Below are positions 57,306 through 64,000 of a stretch of 64,000 nt of DNA, piece after piece. The translations under genes and the position numbers were made by a program. The first letter of the stretch is position 1; each line of letters opens with the position of its first letter. Origin of the DNA: Panax quinquefolius (Eukaryota > Streptophyta > Magnoliopsida > Apiales > Araliaceae); contig CM035160.1 in the NCBI GenBank assembly GCA_020205615.1, positions 5,868,437 through 5,932,436 on the forward strand, read 5' to 3'. The notes below the pieces were generated by a model, which made no database searches, had not been told where the DNA came from, and saw only the letters and a program-made list of their open reading frames with translations.

Positions 57306-57922
57306 CCCTGAATTCTCAAACACAGCTCAATTCCACAAAATATATGATTTGTATTCTACAAGAAAGATACATGTATTAATACATACACAGGAAATAGGCA
57401 TGATAAAACAGTCTCAATCAATTTTTAAGATTTTTTATACATGGTTTTGCAATCATTTCGCCTATCATTAAGCATGGTAAGTGATTGAAAGCATAGATAG
57501 GGGTTGTTGAATTATTTCCATTGCTATCATTAGGGAATTCATCGCTAATACATAGTGGGATATCCAAAACCATAAATCACACTACTACAGTCATTCACCC
57601 CCAAAAACTAAATTGTACTAGTTCAAAATGTAGTACAAATGTCCACAATAATTTTTATCTGCATTACCGTTGCATTGATTGTTTCGAAAAGACCATTCTC
57701 CACATTAATTATCTCAAAGGTTACAGTTTTTGGCAAGCGTGGTCCACTTATGTCAAGTAACAGAGGAATAAATTAATTTTAACACAACCTATCGTTAAGT
57801 GTGGTTAACTTCTTTTGCCAAACCAATTAATAGATGTGCATGAGACCAATGTCCTCTTAGGCACTAAGGTGCAACTAGTATCTACCCACTTCGTACAACT
57901 CATGGGATCCATCATCCAAGGA

Positions 57923-57924
<2 letters not shown>

Positions 57925-57978
<54 letters not shown>
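57925..57978. repeat. (AT)n microsatellite, left of copia E
   Basis: About 54 bp of AT repeat; it resumes at 63332 on the other side of copia E, so the element inserted into one (AT)n tract. Confidence 0.9.
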
Positions 57979-57983
<5 letters not shown>

Positions 57984-58294
57984 GAAGATTAGGAAGAGAA
58001 TATATTTTAGGGAGGAAGTGAAATATAACTTTAGAGAATACTTTCATTTCACTTGATTAAAATGATTTAAGATGTGTTATTTATAGGACTCATAGGACAC
58101 TTCTGTAACCACATTAATAATTACTACATGACCACATTCATGTACATGAACCTAACACTTGAACACATTCATGAACATACATGTATCATGTACTTGGATA
58201 TCACCAATAATTCATGTACTAATATTAATTATGATAATTCTTGAATATTCTAGAATACTCCAAATTAACATTGAATTAAGTTTAATTCTCAACA
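57979..58294 (-). repeat. 3' LTR of copia E (left)
   Basis: TGTTGGAAG to TTCTCAACA, 316 bp; the polypurine tract (minus-strand AAGTTTAAGAGGGAG) is at 58295-58309. Confidence 0.9.
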
Positions 58295-58307
58295 CTCCCT
58301 CTTAAAC

Positions 58308-58655
58308 TTAGTTCCTTGTTACTCCAAGCATCATCCGCAACTTGATAAAACTGTCATACTTGAGAGGCTTTGTAAAAATATCTGCAACTTGATCATGGGT
58401 CTTCACATATTTTATTTCCACCTCATTATTTGCAACACAATCACGAAGAAAATGATACCTCGTATCAATGTGCTTGCTTCTATCATGAAACACCGGGTTT
58501 TTGGCCAAAGCAATGGCTGACTTGTTATCCACAAAAATTTCTGAAGCATCATTTTGTGGTATTTGCAACTCTCCCAATAATCTTTTTAACCAAATTGCAT
58601 GACAAACACAAGATGCTGCAGCAACATACTCTGTTTCGCATGTAGAAAGTGTCAC
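58308..58655 (-). pseudogene. Copia E RNase H C-terminal part
   Basis: 115 open codons. It begins in the STCETEYVAAASCVCHAIWL block of copia RNase H, continues with FVDNKSAIALAKNPVFHDRSKHIDTRYH, and ends KYVKTHDQVADIFTKPLK and the LRMMLGVT terminus, just before the polypurine tract. It is continuous with decayed reverse transcriptase at 58656-59170, so it is not an independent gene. Confidence 0.85.
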
Positions 58656-59170
58656 AATTGGTTATTTTTTCGAACTCCACGTAAAAGCTGTATTCCCAAT
58701 GTAAAAAACAAAACCAAGAAGTGCTTTTCCTCATTCATATCTCCTACCAATCACTATCACTATATCCCACAAGCTTAAATTCATTAGAAAATGAATAAAG
58801 CAAACCATAATCAATCAGACCTTTGATGTACCAAGAATCCGCTTTACCGCTTTGAAATGTGTCGCTATTTATTGTTCCATAAACCGACTTACAAGCCCAA
58901 CTCCAAAAAGTATATCTGGTCGTGTGTAAGTCAAGTATCTCAAACTTCCAACTAAACTTTTGAAAGTTGTGGAGTCTACTTACTCACTTTCGATCTTCAT
59001 TTTTGGATAATTTCAGTCCATATTCAACTGGAGTGCTCACAGATTGACAATCCTCCATTTTGAACTTCTTTAAATCTCCTTAGCAAATCTTTCTTGGGAA
59101 ATAAAAATTCCATCATCCGCTTTGTTTGATCTCAATACCAAGATAATAAGACATGAGACCAAGATCTCGC
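58656..59170 (-). pseudogene. Copia E reverse transcriptase C-terminal part, frame-shifted
   Basis: Frame-shifted pieces such as a WSSKKQ-like block near 58660 and SVSTPVEYGLKLS-like residues near 59010-59045 connect the reverse transcriptase at 59171 to RNase H. Confidence 0.65.
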
Positions 59171-60705
59171 TCATCTCAAACTCCTTTGCCATTGCTCATT
59201 AAACTCTCCAAACATACTAGGATTATTGCCCGTGAAAATTAAATCATTAACATATAAGCAAACAAGTAAAATATCTCCATTTTCATACACCTCGCATGTA
59301 GAGCATACTACGTATGGGCACTTGATAAATCCATTCTCTTGGAAATATTTGCCAATCCGGCTATTCCATGCTCGTGGTGCTTGCTTCAAGCCATATAAAG
59401 CTTTCTTCAACTTTAACACTTTGTCTTCATGGCCTTTGATCACATATCGTAAAGGTTGTTCAATATAAACCTTTTCTTCAAGAATCCCATTCAAGAAAGC
59501 GGACTTCACATCCATTTGATAAATCTTCCACCTTTTTTGAGCCGCAAGTGAAATGATCATACGGATGGTTTCTAACCGTGCAACGGGTGCAAATACTTCA
59601 CCATAGTCAATTTCGGGACGTTGGCTATACCCCTTGTCTACCAACCTTGCCTTGTATTTCTCCACTTCTCCTTTAGCATTCTTCTTCTCCTTGAAAACCC
59701 ACTTCACACCAATGGGCTTTTCACCTTCCGGCATAGTTGCCAACTCCCAAGTGTTATTCTTCTCAATTGATTTGATCTCTTCATCCATGGCAATTCTCCA
59801 TTTTACATCCTTTACTGCTTCTTTAAACACTATGGGTTCACTATTGACAAAGTGACAATAAAGAGTTAAATCATCACTTAAATTTTCCGTGACTTCATAA
59901 AGTTCTTGGAGACTTCTCATTTTTCGTGGTTGCCTTTCACTTGAAGATGATGCACTTGAAAAAGATATATAAGGTGTACTTGGATTGGTAGGTGATCGAG
60001 GAGGTGTTGTGGGCTCTTGATGAACTTCTTCTTTTTGCTCTTCCTCATCAAAAAATGGAAAGAAATCATACATTTCCTTGTCTTCAATGCTCCAATCACA
60101 TGCATCTTCTTCATCAAATTCCATATCTCTACTAATAATGATCTTGCCAACACTTGGATTGTAGAATTTGTAGCCTTTGGAACGTTGATCATACTCAATG
60201 AAGATGTGTTTCCTACTTTTGTCTTCAAGCTTCGACCTCTCTTGATCGGGTATATGCACATAACCAATACTCCCAAACACTCTCAAATAATGGGATGCAC
60301 TTGGCTTTTTTCCACTCCATGCTTCTTGAGGAGTTTTGTCCAATAGACTTCTTGTTGGACACCGGTTGGACAAATAAACTGCACAATCAACCCCTTCTGC
60401 CCAGAATTCTTTTGGCATCTTCTTTGTCATTAACATGCTTCTAGCCATATTGAGAATGCTCCGATTCTTTCTTTCCACCACGCCATTTTGTTGGGGAGAT
60501 CTCGGAACTGTTAAAAACCGTTTGATGCCATTTTCTTCACAATATTTATTAAACTCATTAGAAGTAAACTCACCACCTCCATCCGTTCTCAAGGACTTAA
60601 TATAATAACCACTTTGTTTTTCTACAAGAATTTTGAATTTCTTGAACATGTCAAAAGCTTCAGATTTTTCTTTCAAGAAATAAACCCAAGTCTTTCTACT
60701 AAAAT
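59171..60705 (-). pseudogene. Copia E integrase core-reverse transcriptase
   Basis: An open frame of about 510 element-derived codons. Integrase: [19 protein letters not shown], the second catalytic Asp in [12 protein letters not shown] and Glu in [12 protein letters not shown]; the first Asp lies in the deleted part. The linker reads [15 protein letters not shown]. Reverse transcriptase: [71 protein letters not shown]. Catalytic YxDD is changed to YVND ([13 protein letters not shown]). The open frame continues to 60886 into inserted LTR DNA, which is not part of the protein. Confidence 0.9.
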
Positions 60706-61747
60706 TGTGACATCCCCAAAATAGGTCCATTCCATCCAACCCATTCTGAGTCGCCAAATACATGGTACAGAAAACAACTACAACTTTATTACTACAATTG
60801 TCATGCAAAATACAACAACACATATGCTGTGAGTTTTGATACAAATATATATCAACTATGACTCTCATCCCAACTTTGGATAGCACGTCACCATGATACC
60901 TTACATAAATGTATAGTCAAAAACTGTTTTAGAAATTAGAATCTTTGGGAAGTGCTCAAGGAAACCTTCGTACATGGGAGCCCATGTGTCTAGGTTATGA
61001 TAGATATCATATGGCCACAGAATTATCCTTGGTTGACTCAATAGACCCCAAAGAAAAATGAGAAGATTACTATCATGTTCTTCCCAATGGTGAGTCTTCT
61101 CTTGACATATAACTATCTCCACTGTCTCCAATTGAGAGTTATACTTCAAATAAACTCCAAGATCATATAGGTAGTGCTCGTAGATATACTCAGCAAGTGG
61201 ATGAGCACAACCATGCCTTATGATGACACGAGGTTGTATGTCATTAGACATCTTGTATGATAATGACAAAACACCCTTCCAACGTTGGGTTCGCCTCATC
61301 CTAGTTGATTCACCAAATATAACTACTAAATGATGACCACCGTTCTATTCCCCTGTTACCCCGCTCCGACCCAGCTACACTCTTATTACACGAAAAAGGA
61401 ATTGTGAAGCAAAAGGGTGAGCACAACTAGCCCAAAAAGAATATCATGACTAAAGATAATTAAATTATCAATAGCCTTCATCGAGAATAAATCGTAGATT
61501 TAGAACATATGATATGATAAAACTTTTCAACCATAGTCATAAATGAACGAAGCGATCCATTAGAAGAGTCAAATAGACCATAAAATCTATTATCTTCTCC
61601 ATGTTAAAAGTCCACCAACAATGTTTTATCCCTGTAATATCAATCAACAATTCCTGTCCACAATCACATGTATAACTCATAATCGTAATTGTAGTTCTAA
61701 ATTCCTTTTCTCATCCAGGACAAAGATAATTTTCATCACCTGAAACA
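60706..61747 (-). mobile_element. Gypsy-family LTR fragment inserted in copia E
   Basis: It starts TGTGACATCCCCAAAATAGG at 60706, after AAAAT of copia, and shares blocks with the other minus LTRs: ACAACTACAACTTTATTA, AAAGGGTGAGC(T/A)CAACTAG, ATCATGACTAA, TTTTATCCC.GTAATATCAATCAA. It is only about 1.04 kb and lacks U3, so it is truncated. Copia sequence resumes near 61748 but with about 200 codons of copia pol missing. A 132-codon ORF lies in it where the other LTRs have unrelated short sequence. Confidence 0.7.
60901..61299 (-). CDS. Unidentified 132-codon ORF inside an LTR fragment
   Basis: Open from ATG 61299 to 60901 on the same strand as the host LTR. It is rich in His, Tyr and Trp ([56 protein letters not shown]) and unlike gag or pol proteins. 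I do not recognise the family; there is no signal peptide or membrane segment. The LTR relatives at 43330, 50879 and 32564 have no such sequence between the ACTCACAG and AAAGGGTGAGC landmarks. It is therefore either captured host coding sequence or a chance open frame. Confidence 0.35.
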   Translation of the reverse strand: MRRTQRWKGVLSLSYKMSNDIQPRVIIRHGCAHPLAEYIYEHYLYDLGVYLKYNSQLETVEIVICQEKTHHWEEHDSNLLIFLWGLLSQPRIILWPYDIYHNLDTWAPMYEGFLEHFPKILISKTVFDYTFM

Positions 61748-62044
61748 TCAAATCGTACCTTTTCCTCTATTTGGAACATAATAGACATTACTTATAAATT
61801 GATGACCACCATTCTTTACACGAATTAAAATCGTACCTTTTCCTCTAATTGGAACTTTAGAGTTGTCTCCAAAAGTGACAAATCCGGTCACCGATTCATC
61901 AAGCTCCACAAACTTACACTTATCTCCACACATATGATTGCTTGCCCCATTGTCAAGATACCATAAATCATTTTTATTTTTTATTTCCTCTTTGTAAGCT
62001 AGCAATAAAGTTACCTCATCTTCATCATTCTCAACATAGTTCAC
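61748..62044 (-). pseudogene. Copia E protease segment
   Basis: Starts in [15 protein letters not shown] after the zinc knuckle, then [19 protein letters not shown] (active site DNGA, where DTGA or DSGA is usual, as in Tork relatives), then [25 protein letters not shown]. It then jumps back to a second copy of RGKGTI, showing a small duplication, and enters the LTR fragment. Confidence 0.85.
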
Positions 62045-62968
62045 CTTTTCTTCAATATTACTAGGCGCACTCTTACATTCTCGAGCATAGTGCCCATACT
62101 CTTGGCAATTATAACACCGAACTTTGGACTTATCTTGCCTTGAATAATTTCCTCTTCCACGTCCCCTTGAGAATTGACTTCTTTCTTCATTGTTGGAGTT
62201 TTGGTTGCCTTGTCCGCCTCTTCCTTTTCCTCTTCCTCAGATTTGTCCATGTCCGTGTCCGCGTCCTCTTCCTCGTTGACTTTTCTCACGATCATAATTC
62301 TTTTATTTCACCGAGAGCTTGGTGGCTAGAACTTGCTCGATCGGCTCATCCTTCTTCTTGTTAATTCTTTCTTCATGAGCTTGTAGAGAACCCATGAGTT
62401 GATCAACCGTCATAGTCTCTAAATTTTGACTCTCAATGGCTATGACGACATAATCGAACTTTGGAAGCAATGAAATAAGAATCTTCTCAATGACCTTGAC
62501 TTCTCTATTTTTTTCTCCATATCGCTTCATTTGATTGGTTACGGCCAACACTCTCTCGAAAAAGAAATCCGCAATGATTCGGATTCTTGCATTCGTAAAC
62601 CTTCAAATTCTCCTCGTAATAATTGAAGGCGCGACTTTCTTAACTTTATCAACCCTCGATTGAGTTTTGTAATATCTCCCATGCTTGCTTGGCGGTGGTC
62701 AGATTAGCAACTCTTTCAAACATGACTTCATCCAAACATTGATGGATGAGAGTGAGAGCTTGTTGATCCTTCTTCCTCATCTTTTGCATTCTCCTTTTGA
62801 AGCGAGAGTCAACGTAGCTTCCTCTCACTAGGCTCAAATATAGCCTTTATCCACGATCTCCACACACATCTTGGGAACCAAGCAAAGCCTTCATACGAAT
62901 GCACCAATTCTCATAATTTTCTTTTTTGTAAAGTAGAGGAATTGAAATGGAAAACTAGAATTAGCCAT
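62045..62968 (-). pseudogene. Copia E gag
   Basis: Start ATG at 62968 shortly after the PBS opens MANSSFPFQFPLLYKKENYENW, typical of Tork gag. Pieces in other frames give [31 protein letters not shown] (62837-62649), [21 protein letters not shown] (62551-62303) and a zinc knuckle [17 protein letters not shown] near 62126-62070. At least three frameshifts. Confidence 0.85.
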
Positions 62969-62989
62969 CTCCAGGATCACAAAATAAAT

Positions 62990-63002
62990 GGCTCTGATAC
63001 CA
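62990..63002 (-). promoter_or_regulatory. Primer binding site of copia E
   Basis: Exact TGGTATCAGAGCC on the minus strand, three bases from the LTR. Confidence 0.9.
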
Positions 63003-63005
63003 ATT

Positions 63006-63326
63006 TATTGGAAGATTAGGAAGAGAATATATTTTAGGGAGGAAGTGAAATATAACTTTAGAGAATACTTAAGAAAACTTTCATTTCACTTGATTAAAAT
63101 GATTTAAGTACAAACTATTTATAGACTTTCATGGGACACTTCTGTAACCACATTAATAATTACTATATTGACCACATCTATGCATACGAACCTAACACTT
63201 GAACACATTCATGAACATATATGTATCATGTACTTGGATATCACCAATTCATGTACTAATATTAATTATGATAATTCTTGAATAATCTAGAATACTCCAA
63301 ATTAACATTGAATTAAGTTTAATTCT

Positions 63327-63331
<5 letters not shown>
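63006..63331 (-). repeat. 5' LTR of copia E (right)
   Basis: 326 bp. Terminal TGTTGG is changed to TATTGG at 63006; minus-strand TATA-like CTATAAATAG near 63117-63126. Differences from the left LTR are short patches (for example near 63109-63135). Confidence 0.9.

Positions 63332-63376
<45 letters not shown>
63332..63376. repeat. (AT)n microsatellite, right of copia E
   Basis: Continuation of the AT tract at 57925-57978. Confidence 0.9.
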
Positions 63377-63378
<2 letters not shown>

Positions 63379-63460
63379 TTCTCTTCAACTCAACTTCCGT
63401 AAAAGAAAAGGATACTCAATCCGAGAGAAAAGGAGAAAGAGATAAAAGAAACATCTAACT

Positions 63461-64000
63461 ATGAACTCGGCCATGATAGATATTCCAAATGAAGATAAAA
63501 CAGTTCTCAACCAGAAGAAGAAATTTCAGTTTCCTCTTCTTTCTTATGTTTCTTCTCTAATGTAAAAGACAAGCAAGCATGACACAAGAAAGATGATTCA
63601 TAGTATAAAGGTTGGCATTGCCTTGGTTTTGGTTTCACTTCTCTCTCTCCTTGATCCACTCTTCAAGCAAGTTGGGGAAAATGGCATGTGCGCTATCATA
63701 ACAGTTGTGGTTGTCTTTGAGTTCTTCGCAGGTTTGTCATATAATGTTAACAATTGGTATAGTAGCTTGGTTGATTCATTGTAAACTGTCCAGAAATTAC
63801 CTATTTTCCCTAGACACTTTGATGAATTTAATATGTATTACTTCAAATGTGTGTGGCTGGTGCAACACTAAGCAAGGGATTAAATCCATGGAGTCGGAAC
63901 TTTTTTAGGTGGTGGATTAGGGTGTTTGGCGGCAATTTTAGCTGACGAATTAGGAGGGATTGGCAATCCCATAGTTGTTGGAACTTCCATTTTTATCTTT
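63461..64000 (+). pseudogene. Aluminium-activated malate transporter (ALMT) gene, 5' exons, reads as broken
   Basis: ALMTs are plasma- or vacuolar-membrane anion channels for malate. Exon 1 from ATG 63461 reads MNSAMIDIPNEDKTV..., hits TAA at 63563, then reopens in the same frame with RKMIHSIKVGIALVLVSLL (first transmembrane helix), DPLFKQVGENGMCAI and TVVVVFEFFAG. It ends at 63731 before GT. Exon 2 begins at GTGCAACACTAAGCAAGGG (63859), but the acceptor reads CTG instead of CAG. After ATLSKGLN one extra base shifts the frame; in the shifted frame it continues GVGTFLGGGLGCLAAIL, ADELGGIGNPIVVGTSIFIF to the window end. All three lesions could be real decay or consensus error. The gene continues beyond the window. 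Confidence 0.85.

Larger units (their letters stand above)
54239..57978. other. Spacer, no gene supported
   Basis: AT-rich sequence with microsatellites and a degenerate MITE-like stretch at about 54515-54720. Open stretches such as 56649-56858 (minus, 69 codons) are short, lack family motifs and have no convincing exon partners. Confidence 0.5.
57979..63331 (-). mobile_element. Complete Ty1/copia (Tork-like) element E
   Basis: LTRs 57979-58294 and 63006-63331, duplication ATATA (within an AT repeat), PBS, polypurine tract, gag-protease-integrase-reverse transcriptase-RNase H order on the minus strand, 5353 bp. A gypsy LTR fragment (60706-61747) replaced the region between protease and integrase core. 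It lies 130 bp upstream of the ALMT start codon. Confidence 0.92.

Noticed and set aside
60706..60886. N-terminal extension of the copia E integrase open frame
   Set aside because: This part is inserted gypsy LTR DNA read through in frame; it is not part of the copia protein.

Overview
The window is plant nuclear DNA, most probably eudicot. It is AT-rich, dominated by LTR retrotransposons of plant lineages (Tekay-like Ty3/gypsy chromoviruses and Ty1/copia elements), and has Stowaway, Harbinger and Mutator elements and intron-containing plant genes. No bacterial operons, rRNA, tRNA genes or CRISPR arrays were seen.

Positions 1-35251 form one deep nest, with orientations mixed. Outermost is a Ty1/copia element C (minus; 17202-18627, 27917-30398, 32462-32554). 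It received (i) a LARD-type non-autonomous gypsy element, LARD2 (18628-27916, target duplication CATGG), (ii) a Mutator-like element (30399-32461, duplication TTATGGAAA) inside its 5' LTR, and (iii) another LARD, of which only the last 222 bp remain (16980-17201). That LARD fragment was split by Ty3/gypsy element B (11853-16979). B was split in its reverse transcriptase by Ty1/copia element A (3884-11852). The 5' LTR of A was split by a Mutator-like element whose right end is at 3883. That element carries a broken tandem CCCH zinc-finger gene and is itself interrupted by gypsy solo LTR I (1-2234). Solo LTR II (32564-35251, duplication ATATA) closes the nest.

Positions 35252-43329 are a low-copy island. 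It holds two Stowaway-like MITEs; a larger Stowaway-ended element carrying a rearranged glyoxal-oxidase exon; one apparently intact seven-exon gene that I reconstruct as p31comet/MAD2L1BP (37098-39956); a 76-99 bp tandem repeat; and AT-rich spacer.

Positions 43330-53666 are a full-length Ty3/gypsy element D (minus, duplication ATGTA) with 2.8-kb LTRs and decayed gag-pol. A Harbinger-like MITE follows, then about 3.7 kb of spacer with microsatellites. Positions 57979-63331 are a complete Ty1/copia element E (minus, duplication ATATA), with a gypsy LTR fragment carrying an unexplained 132-codon ORF inserted in its pol gene. The window ends in the first exons of an aluminium-activated malate transporter (ALMT) gene, which reads as broken.

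The only gene with an uninterrupted reading is p31comet; the rest is transposon-derived or damaged. The most unusual signals are families of short hairpins in the LTRs and leaders of these retroelements. Their stems change sequence but keep pairing, each family has its own loop, and one of them has expanded into a 57-bp minisatellite of about 21 units inside LARD2. Repeated short mismatch patches at CG-rich positions between element copies suggest some consensus error, so frameshift-based pseudogene calls should be read with that in mind.
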